A stretch of 64,000 bases of DNA from Pollutimonas sp. M17 (GTDB lineage Bacteria > Pseudomonadota > Gammaproteobacteria > Burkholderiales > Burkholderiaceae_B): positions 620,001-684,000 of the forward strand of contig NZ_CP107548.1 of the NCBI RefSeq assembly GCF_025836975.1. Reading direction: 5' to 3'. The notes beneath the pieces are model-generated. The model was not told the DNA's origin, made no database searches, and saw only the letters and a list, made by a program, of their open reading frames with translations. Below, piece after piece: positions 19,501 to 26,329 of this stretch (position 1 is the stretch's first letter; each line of letters opens with the position of its first letter). The translations under genes were made by a program, and so were the position numbers.

Positions 19501-19683
19501 GGCGCCGAATCGCGCCAGCAGATAGGCTGGGTGCTGGTCGGCGGCCTGAGCCTGGGTACGGTGCTTACCCTGTTCGTCGTGCCGGTGGCCTACACCCTGA
19601 TCGCCGGCAAGGTCAAACTGAAGGCCGCCACCACGGCCTCCACGGCCGTCCCCGAACACACGGCGCCCCAGCAGGCGCAATAG
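16594..19683 (+). CDS. RND-family multidrug efflux transporter (inner membrane)
   Basis: The 1,029-aa protein is a proton-driven exporter with twelve predicted membrane helices and two large periplasmic loops (about 35-335 and 550-860). The proton-relay aspartates are in TM4 (AIGLVVDDAIVVLEN), and the C-terminal half contains LITLVGLITKHGILIVEFTNQ. It is closest in style to the MexK/MdtB/TriC group. It shares an operon with the adaptor upstream. No local regulator is seen. dnaQ follows 21 bp downstream. Confidence 0.93.
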   Translation: MVLSEICIKRPVFATVLSLVIVLIGLISYDRLTVREYPAIDEPVVSVITGYKGASPEVVESQVTKPLEDQLAGMEGVDVMTSRSRSERSLINIKFNLARDPDAAAADVRDKVSRARRYLPDEIDEPIISKVEADSTPIIYIGVSTGSYSHMEASDYVNRYVKTRLSVLPGAAEVRVYGERLPSMRIFIDRGKLAAYGLIVQDVEEALRQQNVLIPAGRIESQKREFSVVSSTDLQTVEQFRNVVVASVKGYPVRIGDVADVQIAPLDDRVLARFNGQPSLTIGITKQSTANPLDLSKEARKEVALINENLPAGMKLNISYDTSVFIQESINSVYHTVAEAIILVVLVIFFFLRSLRASLIPIVTIPVSLVGAFGIMYFFGFSINTLTLLAMVLAIGLVVDDAIVVLENIFRHIEEGKTRIEAAFLGAKEIGFAVIAMTLTLVTVYAPLAFATGRTGRLFIEFALTLAGAVLVSGFVALTLTPMMCSTLLRHQAGHGRIYVFIEGLLVSLTDRYRNGLARALRHRVIVLLLGLAVALGSVVLFKTVKSELAPIEDRGVVFGVVSGPEGSTLDYTLQSVKQIERLYADIPESAGNQSIIGYPTVVDSFAILRLKPWSERDRSQQSIASSLQPEFAALPGVRAFPTNPPSLGQRATSKPIDFVIMSQVSYPEMDKLVNSFLDKLKDYPGLENIDTDLRLNTPELQVVVQRDKLADVGIDVGDVGRTLESMLGGRQVTRFRDSGEQYDVIVQVKKQDRADPSDISDIYVRTGAGGMVQLSNFLSVSESVSPQSLNHFNRLRAVKVQASIAPGYALGEVLEHMNTVAREVLPPTVQIDLDGQSREFRDSSGGIYLVFMMALAFIYLVLAAQFESWRNPLIIMFSVPLSMTGALLALWLSGGTLSIYSQIGLITLVGLITKHGILIVEFTNQLRAEGVEKFEAVVQASVLRLRPILMTTGAMVLGVLPLAYATGAGAESRQQIGWVLVGGLSLGTVLTLFVVPVAYTLIAGKVKLKAATTASTAVPEHTAPQQAQ

Positions 19684-19704
19684 CTTGAAAGCAACAGGAA
19701 TCTT

Positions 19705-20412
19705 ATGCGTCAAATAGTGTTGGATACGGAAACGACCGGGCTGGATCCCGCGCAAGGCCATCGCGTCGTCGAACTGGCCTGCGTCGAGATGGAAAACCGC
19801 TGCCTGACCGGCCGGCATCTGCACCTGTATCTGAATCCCGACCGCGACAGCGACCCCGAGGCACTGGCCGTGCACGGCCTGACCACCGAGTTCCTGTCCG
19901 GCCATCCACGCTTCGAAGAGGTCGCGCATCAGTTGGTGGAATACGTGAAAGATGCCGAAGTCATCATTCACAACGCCGCCTTCGACGTCAAGTTCCTGAA
20001 TGCCGAATTGACGCGCATAGGCCTGCCCAGGTTCGACAGCATGTGCGTGAAGGTTACCGATTCGCTGCTGCACGCGCGGGAACTGCATCCCGGCAAGCGC
20101 AATTCGCTGGACGCCTTGTGCGAGCGCTACGGCATATCGAACGCTCACCGCACGCTGCATGGGGCTTTGCTGGATTCGGAGCTCCTGGCCGACGTATGGC
20201 TGGCCATGACGCGGGGGCAAGATGCCCTGCTCATGGATTTCGAGGAAGAGGGCGGCGCCGGCTCGAACGGCATCCGGCTGGAGAAGTTCGACGCCTCAAT
20301 GCTTAAAATCGTGCTGGCCAACCCTGCGGAGCAGGAGGCGCACGAGGCCTATCTGGCCGCGCTGGACAAGGCCGCCGGCAAGCCCAGCGTGTGGCGCGCC
20401 ATCGAGTCCTGA
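19705..20412 (+). CDS. dnaQ: DNA polymerase III epsilon subunit (proofreading exonuclease)
   Basis: Epsilon is the 3'-5' proofreading nuclease of the replicase. The 235-aa DEDDh exonuclease shows ExoI DTETTG (Asp7, Glu9), ExoII IIHNAAFDVKFL and ExoIII with HRTLHGALLDSELLADV. The short C-terminal tail binds the polymerase alpha subunit in other species. It lies immediately before tRNA-Val, an order seen in related genomes, where rnhA is usually the upstream neighbour. Confidence 0.96.
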   Translation: MRQIVLDTETTGLDPAQGHRVVELACVEMENRCLTGRHLHLYLNPDRDSDPEALAVHGLTTEFLSGHPRFEEVAHQLVEYVKDAEVIIHNAAFDVKFLNAELTRIGLPRFDSMCVKVTDSLLHARELHPGKRNSLDALCERYGISNAHRTLHGALLDSELLADVWLAMTRGQDALLMDFEEEGGAGSNGIRLEKFDASMLKIVLANPAEQEAHEAYLAALDKAAGKPSVWRAIES

Positions 20413-20489
20413 TCTTTAGTGTACAATTACGGCCTTCCCAACCGTTTGCGCCTAGCCGACACCTTCAGCTGGCCGGCGCTGCGTCCTTG

Positions 20490-20564
20490 GGGCGGTTAGC
20501 TCAGTGGTAGAGCACTGCCTTCACACGGCAGGGGTCACTGGTTCGAACCCAGTACCGCCCACCA
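20490..20564 (+). tRNA. tRNA-Val(CAC), CCA encoded; integration target
   Basis: The 75-nt sequence folds perfectly: acceptor GGGCGGT/ACCGCCC, anticodon stem CTGCC/GGCAG with loop TTCACAC (anticodon CAC, reads GUG), T-arm GGTTCGAACCC and encoded CCA. Its 3' 49 bp are duplicated at 40340-40388, so the gene was used as attB and regenerated by the incoming element. Confidence 0.97.
20516..20564 (+). repeat. attL, 49-bp direct repeat (3' part of tRNA-Val)
   Basis: Positions 20516-20564 are identical to 40340-40388. The repeat runs from just before the anticodon loop to the CCA end, the usual crossover segment for tyrosine integrases. It marks the left boundary of the island. Confidence 0.95.
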
Positions 20565-21005
20565 GAATTCTAGAGTCATATCAAGCATTTAGCTGATATG
20601 GCTCTTATTCGTTATGCATGTCGATTTAGAGTAAATCCACCTATTCAGTGTCCCGAGAGTGTCCCAAGACTCGTTGACAGCGGCGGGTAGTCACTCTAAA
20701 CTGTTATGCATGGGTGAGCGCACACGGCGGACCTGCCAGACACCCTCATAAACGCTGTGTGCCGCGATACGGCAGGTGAGATCCGAGCGAACGAGAGATA
20801 GCCGGATCAAGAGAGCAATTCAACGCTCGGCGTGTACCCGCCGGGGTGTCGATGATGATGCGCAAGCGCAACCGCCATCACTCATCAAGCCCAAGTGAAG
20901 GAAGCACCGTGAGGTGCGGCGATAAACCGTCAGGCTGACAAAGTAGCTTGATGCGCCGTACCAACAGCATCGGCTCTCACAAGCGCGTTCGCTTGTGAGG
21001 CACGC
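20565..21005. other. Non-coding left end of island: hairpins and integrase arm-type repeats
   Basis: No credible gene was found in these 441 bp. A 12-bp imperfect hairpin follows attL directly (20572-20583 with 20594-20605). Two TGTCCC copies separated by 5 bp lie near 20649-20665 and mirror an identical arrangement at the right end. From about 20735 there is dense secondary structure: ACCTGCC/GGCAGGT arms 33 bp apart, a TGCGC-AA-GCGCA palindrome, GCACC-GTGA-GGTGC, and a perfect 10-bp stem (20976-20985 with 20990-20999) ending just before the AlpA-like gene. Confidence 0.6.
20649..20665 (+). promoter_or_regulatory. Probable integrase arm-binding repeats (left)
   Basis: TGTCCC-N5-TGTCCC, an 11-bp periodicity, lies about 90 bp inside attL. 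The same motif and spacing occur about 70 bp inside attR. Paired short repeats at both ends of an integrative element are typical arm sites for tyrosine integrases. Confidence 0.5.
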
Positions 21006-21329
21006 ATGCAAACAATGCACCCGCTGGCCAGCTCTGACAGCTTGCCCAAAATACTTTTCATCGAACAGCTATCTGCCTTGATCGGCAAGACGGCGACAAC
21101 GATCCGTACCTGCGCAACCAATCAAAAATATGCGCACCTGATCCCACGGCCTTTCAAGATGCCGAACAGCAGGCGGCTCTGCTGGTATGAGCATGAAGTA
21201 CTGGCGTGGATTGATTCTCATCGACCAGCAGAGCCACCTGCGCCTCGTCGGCCACGGGGGAGGCCGACCAAGGCTGAGCAACTGGCGCGTGAGCGCTGGG
21301 AGGGAAATCAGCGACAGTCCAGAGCTTAG
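21006..21329 (+). CDS. AlpA-like helix-turn-helix DNA-binding protein
   Basis: This 107-aa protein has an N-terminal segment LPKILFIEQLSALIGKTATTIRTC, then RPFKMPNSRRLCWYEHEVLAWI. That matches the winged-helix layout of AlpA and excisionase-type proteins, in which the last helix ends with a Trp before a basic tail. The C-terminus is Pro/Arg-rich. Such genes commonly precede repA on small plasmids, as here (3-bp gap). It could regulate the rep gene or serve as an excisionase. Confidence 0.7.
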   Translation: MQTMHPLASSDSLPKILFIEQLSALIGKTATTIRTCATNQKYAHLIPRPFKMPNSRRLCWYEHEVLAWIDSHRPAEPPAPRRPRGRPTKAEQLARERWEGNQRQSRA

Positions 21330-21332
21330 CTC

Positions 21333-21827
21333 ATGGATACCATTCACAGGCAACCTGGTGAGCTGACCAAAGCCGACGGAAAGCTTATCGACGCATCGGC
21401 AAAAATCATGGGAGCCCCGGCTGAGGGTGAAAACATGGCCTTCACGCATGCTGTTCTGTGTCAGGTCGGGCTACCACGCTCAAAATTCGAGGGGCGCGAG
21501 TTCATGCGCCAATCAGGCGCGGCCTGGGTGAACGTTCAGGCCGGATACCTCGATGAAGGGAGGGGGCCTGTGCAGCAGTCTATCCCGTATGGCCCCCTGC
21601 CGCGCCTGGCGTTGGCCTGGATCTCGACACAGGCCGTCCGTGAAAAAAGCCGGGAAATAACGATCGGGAACAGTGCGAGTGAGTTTCTACGGATGTTGGG
21701 CAAGACTGCAACAGGGGGCCGCACCGGCTCGCTTACCGCGCTGCGTAAGCAGATGCATGCGTTGGCTGCCTGCCGCCTGCAGCTTGGGCTCCATACCGCA
21801 CAGGAATCCTTTAATCTTTTCCTTTAA
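21333..21827 (+). pseudogene. Plasmid RepA replication protein, C-terminally truncated
   Basis: The 164-aa product has the core of the plasmid-encoded RepA family: LCQVGLPRSKFEGREFMRQSG, QSIPYGPLPRLALAWISTQA and GNSASEFLRMLGK, then LTALRKQMHALAACRLQLG. Full-length relatives run on for roughly another 100 residues. Here the frame stops after QESFNLFL, and no continuation is visible in other frames. The replication module of an ancestral plasmid is therefore probably broken by a junction near 21800. Residual function is unlikely. Confidence 0.65.
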
Positions 21828-22370
21828 TTTATCTGGTAATAAGAGGCTGGTTTCTGTGGAAAACCTAAGCGCAGTGAGAGGTATGACAAGAGTCCCCACC
21901 CTTCGGGCGGGGAAGGGCAGGCCCCTACGGGGCGGGGCTGCCGCCCCCCATCCTCGCCTACGGCTCGCCCCGTCGCCCCCCGGTGGCAGTAGCCTGCCCC
22001 CCACCGCTGCGCGGCGGCCCCCCCCTCGCAACTTGCCGCTACGCGGCCCGGTTCAGCAGTAAAGGAAGGTGCAGGATTGTTTTTAAGGCGAATTAAGGCC
22101 TTTTGACGGTCTGGGCATGGAAAGGGGTCAAGGGGAAGCTTTGTAAAGGCCTGAGCCCGGTACGGGCGCTTACAGGGCTTTATGAATACCCCTTGATGCC
22201 TTGGAATGTCCTACACGCTTCCGAGCTGGTGGTCAGGGGTGCTTTCCCCCTGACCGCCTGCCACGCGGCGAGTGGCCCCCGGCAGGGTCGCCGAAGGCGG
22301 TTTGCCGTGCCACAATAGTTGCATGTGCTGGATGTGGTGTCCAAGTGGGTAGTTAATTTCGGATCTCGTG
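21828..22370. other. Gene-free GC-rich junction region
   Basis: These 543 bp contain no convincing gene. From about 21895 to 22050 the + strand is C-rich and studded with short palindromes centred on TAC (GCCCC-TAC-GGGGC at 21921, GCC-TAC-GGC at 21956, GCCG-CTACG-CGGC at 22035). The remainder to 22370 is less biased. Possibly a replication-origin or plasmid-backbone remnant; this is inference. Confidence 0.5.
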
Positions 22371-22898
22371 ATGATTACCAAGCTGACACTTTTACAGTGC
22401 TTACACCTTGTGAATACGACTCAGCTTTACCAGGCATGGCTATGTCAGCGTAGGGACGATCTCAGCGTGTGCTTGCGGCGTCAGGCGTCCAGAAACCGCC
22501 GAGTGGCCCTTGGGACCATGCCGCCTCGGATTGCGTGTGAGCTACGGCAGATAGTGCGGGATCAGCCGGATATGGCTGTAGTCAGCAGCCACGCCTTGTA
22601 TGCCTATGCTACTTTGGCTGCTGCGCAGCTTGCCCCGCTGGACTCCGCCCAGGCTATCGCAACAGTTCGTTGCCGAGCGCCTCGTCTCGTTGCGTGTGTG
22701 GACCGGGAAGGGTTCGCGGTGATGGTGCCTGTGCTCGCGCCCTCTGAGTACCTGGCGCTTGCTGATGAGATGAGCGCTAGTACGGTGCGCACAATGCTTG
22801 ATGCCGGAGACCTGGGCGATCATGAATGTAATGATTATGATCACATGTATAGTAGCCCCCGGCAGGGCCGCGCTTATGAAGAACTCCGCCAGGGGTGA
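22371..22898 (+). CDS. Hypothetical protein, paralogue A (upstream of mob)
   Basis: This 175-aa protein has no recognised domain. Conserved blocks shared with the gene at 24456-24935 include NT.QLYQAWL, ASRNRRVALGTMPP, SSHALYAYATLAAAQLAPL and REGFAVMVPVLAPSEYLALAD, with roughly half of positions identical. The two copies flank the relaxase in opposite orientation. An ATG at 22371 follows an alternative GTG at 22368. There is no signal peptide or membrane segment. The function is unknown. Confidence 0.7.
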   Translation: MITKLTLLQCLHLVNTTQLYQAWLCQRRDDLSVCLRRQASRNRRVALGTMPPRIACELRQIVRDQPDMAVVSSHALYAYATLAAAQLAPLDSAQAIATVRCRAPRLVACVDREGFAVMVPVLAPSEYLALADEMSASTVRTMLDAGDLGDHECNDYDHMYSSPRQGRAYEELRQG

Positions 22899-22905
22899 TG
22901 AATAA

Positions 22906-22924
22906 GCATAGTCGGTCTCTATGC
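22906..22924 (+). other. Candidate oriT hairpin upstream of MobV relaxase
   Basis: GCATAG at 22906-22911 and CTATGC at 22919-22924 form a 6-bp perfect inverted repeat with a 7-nt loop. It lies 22 bp before the relaxase start. MobV-type oriTs typically sit just upstream of the mob gene and carry such a repeat beside the nick. No nick site can be assigned by eye. Confidence 0.4.
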
Positions 22925-22946
22925 ATACCAAAAAAGTCGATTTAGA

Positions 22947-24179
22947 ATGGCCCCTATGGGCTACCAGTTTGCACACATCGAGGGCTACGCCCGCAAGGGC
23001 AGTCAACAACGTAAAAACGGCAAGATGCAGCCACGCAAGTGGAGTATCCGGGACATCGTCGCCGAAGCGATGAGGGAGCCAGGCGCCTGTCCGCATGTGT
23101 GCGAACCACAACCACCGAAGTTGCTGCATGGCGCCATGCCGTCGCAGTTGGAGGCGCTGGCCGAAGCGTACGCGGCGACTGTCCAGGACGCCCAGGGCCG
23201 CAAGCTACGCGCTGACGGCCTGTGCGTCGCCGCTGGTGTGGTCAGCCTGCCCGCTGATCGAGCCGACGACTGGCCGCAATACCGGGCGGCGGCGGTGGAC
23301 TTCCTGCGCGAACAGTATGGCAAGCGGCTGCGCTCTGTGGTCGAGCACATTGATGAGGAGCACCCGCATTTGCACTTCTACGCTGTGCCGCTCGATGGCG
23401 AGCGCTTCGAAGCGCTGCACGTCGGTCGCCAAGCCGCCGCCCGGGCCGCACAGGAGGGCGAGGCCAAGGGCGCTCAAAATGCGGCCTACAAGGCGGCTAT
23501 GCAGACGTGGCAAGATGATTTCCATGCGAAGGTGTCGGCCTCTTTCGGGCTGGCCAGGACTGGCCCGAAACGTGAACGCCTGTCCCGCGCCGAGTGGCAG
23601 GCCCGCAAAGCGCGTCTGCGGGCTGATGCCAAGGCCCGCCAGGCGGTGGGGCCAGTGATAACGCCCGATCAGGTGCAAAAGCGCGTGACCAAGGCGGGAT
23701 TCTTCAAGGAATACGAGACCGGCCAGGAACTGGCCGAACGGCTCGATGCGCTAGCCCGCGAGAAGTACGCCCCGGCAACGAAAGCGGCGGCGCTGGTGGC
23801 CAGTAGCCAGAATCGGGCCGATGCCATGCAGCGGCTGGCCGATGAACGCAGCCAGGAGGTCGAGAGCCTGCGAGCAAGGCTAGCGGCGGCAGAGGCCAAG
23901 GCCAACGCAGCACAGAAGGATGCGGCCTTGTATCAGCAGGTTTTTATGGACGGGCTGGATGGCTCGGAACAGGCTGAGGTCATAGACCGGGCGCGGAGTC
24001 TGCGCCGGGAGAAGGCCGCAAAGGTGAAGGCCCAGCAAGAGGCGTCCTGGTCGCCCGAGTATCGGGCGCACCTAGAGCGCATTGAGGCCGAGTTTCAGCG
24101 ATCACTGCGGGAGATCGAAGCCGAGGAACAGCGTAAGGATGACGACGGTCATGAGCTAGAAAGGCCGGACGTAGGATAG
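22947..24179 (+). CDS. mobV-like: MobV-family (Pre/Mob) relaxase
   Basis: This 410-aa protein would nick oriT and pilot the strand for mobilization. The N-terminus (MGYQFAHIEGYARKGS) matches MobV relaxases. The metal-binding signature HIDEEHPHLHF lies at about 134-144. The C-terminal third is a Glu/Ala/Arg-rich coiled coil (about 270-390). ATGs at 22947 and 22956 are both possible. No conjugative ATPase or secretion genes are present, so it depends on a helper element. Confidence 0.88.
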   Translation: MAPMGYQFAHIEGYARKGSQQRKNGKMQPRKWSIRDIVAEAMREPGACPHVCEPQPPKLLHGAMPSQLEALAEAYAATVQDAQGRKLRADGLCVAAGVVSLPADRADDWPQYRAAAVDFLREQYGKRLRSVVEHIDEEHPHLHFYAVPLDGERFEALHVGRQAAARAAQEGEAKGAQNAAYKAAMQTWQDDFHAKVSASFGLARTGPKRERLSRAEWQARKARLRADAKARQAVGPVITPDQVQKRVTKAGFFKEYETGQELAERLDALAREKYAPATKAAALVASSQNRADAMQRLADERSQEVESLRARLAAAEAKANAAQKDAALYQQVFMDGLDGSEQAEVIDRARSLRREKAAKVKAQQEASWSPEYRAHLERIEAEFQRSLREIEAEEQRKDDDGHELERPDVG

Positions 24180-24455
24180 TATGAGATACGTGTCGTAGGT
24201 CATGGCGATTGAGTGCCATCTATGTGTAATCTATCTGGCTACATGGTAGTGTTCCGCTATAAAGCATTATTGAGCCACAATCATGCCGCTGTGTGACCAC
24301 ATACAGGCCACGATGCGTACATCATTCAGCCTCAGTTTTACCACTGTGTTTGTCTAGTACACCATCATTTGCGCACGGTCGAAACGTAATGATTGTTCGA
24401 TGTGCAGGACTATTTGCGGAATCGATGTCTGCCTGTTTTGATGAGCAGAAAAGGC
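24180..24455. other. Intergenic region between convergent mob and paralogue B
   Basis: This 276-bp AT-richer gap lies between two convergent genes. No clear ORF, terminator or repeat was recognised. Confidence 0.4.
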
Positions 24456-24935
24456 TCAGCTCCTAATCCGAGGGGAAAGCCTGGTGGGTAGTAATCCATC
24501 ATGCAGCATGGTTCTGATGGCCTGAGCGCTTGTCTGGTCTGCGTAAGTCAGGTATTCGATGGGATCGAGTACACGCATCATCACTGCGAACCCGGCCTGA
24601 TCGATGCAGACGACGGGATGTGCGGCGTGGCAGGTAATTGCCTTGATTGGCTGGGCGCGGTTCAGCGGTGCAAGTTGTGCAGCCGTCAGCATCGCATAGG
24701 CGTACAGTGCGTGATAGCTGATTGTGGCCGCTTCTGGTCGCTCCCGTGCTATTTGTCGCAGGTCGTGTGCGGTTTGAGGCGGTATGGTTCCGAGACCTAT
24801 CCGGCGGTTTCTGGACGCATGGCGCCGGAGATTTAAGGCGAGAGTGTCTCGGCCTGTGGCCAGCCAAGCCTCGTAAATCTGGCCTGTATTCACAAGGTTC
24901 AGGATCTGTTGCTGCTCCAAGTGCGTCAGTTTCAT
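24456..24935 (-). CDS. Hypothetical protein, paralogue B (directly downstream of retron RT)
   Basis: This 159-aa paralogue of the 22371-22898 product shares NTGQIYEAWL, ASRNRRIGLGTIPP, SYHALYAYAMLTAAQLAPL and QAGFAVMMRVLDPIEYLTYAD. No domain was recognised. Its ATG lies only 10 bp after the reverse transcriptase stop, so it is probably the last gene of the retron transcript. It could be a retron accessory gene or a mobilization-module gene caught in the operon. The presence of the other copy beside mob favours the second reading. Confidence 0.7.
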   Translation of the reverse strand: MKLTHLEQQQILNLVNTGQIYEAWLATGRDTLALNLRRHASRNRRIGLGTIPPQTAHDLRQIARERPEAATISYHALYAYAMLTAAQLAPLNRAQPIKAITCHAAHPVVCIDQAGFAVMMRVLDPIEYLTYADQTSAQAIRTMLHDGLLPTRLSPRIRS

Positions 24936-24945
24936 GGCCCGATAC

Positions 24946-25842
24946 CTACGCTGGCGGCGCTTGGTCTGCTAGGGAGGCTGGTTTTAAAACCTGCGAAGCC
25001 TCCAGCAACCGTCCGGCTAAAACCCTTTGTGCGTGTTCTAATTCTGCGGGAGCAGCAGTTTGTACCGCCTGCCGGGCTCGGTGGATATTCAGGTGTCGAG
25101 AGTTCGGCAATCGAACCTCGTCGCGCACCACTACGACCCCTGTCACGATTTTGGCCGCGCCACTGGCGTAGGTTTTAGATTTACGCCCTTGAGTGCGCAG
25201 CCCGTGACGCCCGATGGTTTGGCGTATTGCGCCCAGTAGTTCTTTCGTGGCCTTTGTGCCGGATACTGTCACATCGTCTACATAGGCAGTCATTTTGCAG
25301 CCGACACTTTGCGCCGAGTCCGCGATTTCGTCGAACATGTGGCGCTTTGCAAAAAAAGCCACCCGTCCGCTCAGGGGGCTTCCCGTAGGAAGATGTGCCT
25401 GCTTGTAGCAACAAATGTCGGCTAGCCTGTGGGCTACATCAACCGCGCACTCGAAATCGTCCATGAACATGCGGAAGACCGCTTGGCGGGTCACGCTGGG
25501 GTAGAAGCGGCTTATGTCGGTTTTGATTAGTGGGGTTTCGCCTCGATGGGCGCGGGCGTTATCGGCGTAGGAACGTCCTTTCTGTGAATAAACATAGTCC
25601 GGAAGCTGAATTCTGGAAAGTAGCACTCCTATGCGTTTATGAACTTGGGCCAGCCACCCATGGGGCGCTTGAATTTGGCGCCCTTTGTCATTTGTCCAGA
25701 CGCGGTAATACTTGACGTCAAGTAGCTTGTACATTGCATCCCATTGCACGCCGAGAACAGTCTCGAACTTTCCCTTGCCTCGTAGACGGTAGAGCGGAGA
25801 CCGTCCGAGCGGATAGCGCTTAGGTTTGCTTGTGGATTGCAT
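24946..25842 (-). CDS. Retron reverse transcriptase
   Basis: This 298-aa reverse transcriptase has the retron-specific marks: NAxxH as NARAH at 95-99 and the VTG triplet at 233-235. The polymerase motifs are DISRFYPS (109-116), LPTGSPLSG (151-159) and the catalytic YVDD (187-190, in AYVDDVTVSG). There is no maturase or endonuclease domain, which argues against a group II intron. In retrons this enzyme copies the msd part of an ncRNA into msDNA. The start overlaps the HTH gene by 23 bp behind a GGAGG-type ribosome site, indicating coupling. Confidence 0.92.
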   Translation of the reverse strand: MQSTSKPKRYPLGRSPLYRLRGKGKFETVLGVQWDAMYKLLDVKYYRVWTNDKGRQIQAPHGWLAQVHKRIGVLLSRIQLPDYVYSQKGRSYADNARAHRGETPLIKTDISRFYPSVTRQAVFRMFMDDFECAVDVAHRLADICCYKQAHLPTGSPLSGRVAFFAKRHMFDEIADSAQSVGCKMTAYVDDVTVSGTKATKELLGAIRQTIGRHGLRTQGRKSKTYASGAAKIVTGVVVVRDEVRLPNSRHLNIHRARQAVQTAAPAELEHAQRVLAGRLLEASQVLKPASLADQAPPA

Positions 25843-26128
25843 CGCGCTCCTCCAGCCATTCCAGTAGGCGAAGAATCTTGTTTGCTGCCCCTATCCGCAG
25901 CTTGCTGCCATGCGGTCTCTCTGTGTCCATCGACTCGGAGAACAGAAGGATGGATGATGTGGGCATCTTGAAGATTTCCGAATATTTTTCCAGCAAGTCT
26001 AACTGCGGTGTCTTGTCGCCGCTCTCGATTTCACTGAGATACGAGTTGGAGATGCCAAGGCGTTTGGCCAACTCGACTTGTGTCAGTTGGTGATACGTTC
26101 TTAGCAGCCTGAGCGCCCGATTCAACAT
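25820..26128 (-). CDS. XRE-family helix-turn-helix protein, retron partner
   Basis: This 102-aa protein has an N-terminal XRE DNA-binding domain (LRTYHQLTQVELAKRLGI then SNSYLSEIESGDKTP, about 9-44). The helical C-terminal tail of about 45 residues ends in ILRLLEWLEERDAIHKQT. The ATG at 26128 is preferred to a TTG at 26140. The gene overlaps the RT start, so both are translated together. HTH-containing retron partners are known (type VI in the retron classification, from memory). It may act as antitoxin-like regulator or autorepressor. Confidence 0.88.
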   Translation of the reverse strand: MLNRALRLLRTYHQLTQVELAKRLGISNSYLSEIESGDKTPQLDLLEKYSEIFKMPTSSILLFSESMDTERPHGSKLRIGAANKILRLLEWLEERDAIHKQT

Positions 26129-26176
26129 GTCCAATTCCAATGCCCTGATTTGAAAGAGAAGGGGTGCCGAAGAGCA

Positions 26177-26320
26177 TTAAAACTTGCCTATGACCTTCGC
26201 GATCTCGGATACCAGTCGAACCAGCGCGAACGCAAGTCGAATAGTGCCGGGACGCGTCAGCCATGACCATTGGCTCTTCAGCGCTCGCCGCTTGGGAGGC
26301 TTTTGAACGTCAATTTGCAT
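26177..26320 (-). CDS. Small 47-aa ORF between retron ncRNA and HTH gene
   Basis: The ORF begins at an ATG (26320) preceded by a strong AAGGAG ribosome site 7 nt upstream and ends with TAA at 26177-26179, 48 bp before the HTH start. The product begins MQIDVQKPPKRRALKSQWSW. Its N-terminal half is basic and its C-terminal half is an amphipathic or hydrophobic helix (IRLAFALVRLVSEIAKVIG). The composition resembles small membrane-active toxins. Function is unknown. Location and ribosome site argue that it is a real retron component. Confidence 0.65.
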   Translation of the reverse strand: MQIDVQKPPKRRALKSQWSWLTRPGTIRLAFALVRLVSEIAKVIGKF

Positions 26321-26329
26321 GACTGTTCT

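Noticed and set aside
20820-21121. Minus-strand open frames of 60-66 codons at the island's left end
   Set aside because: They overlap the structured region and the AlpA-like gene, lack ribosome sites and show no family features.
24946-25842. Group II intron maturase/reverse transcriptase
   Set aside because: No maturase X or HNH domain, no intron boundary structure, and the NAxxH and VTG marks fit retrons.
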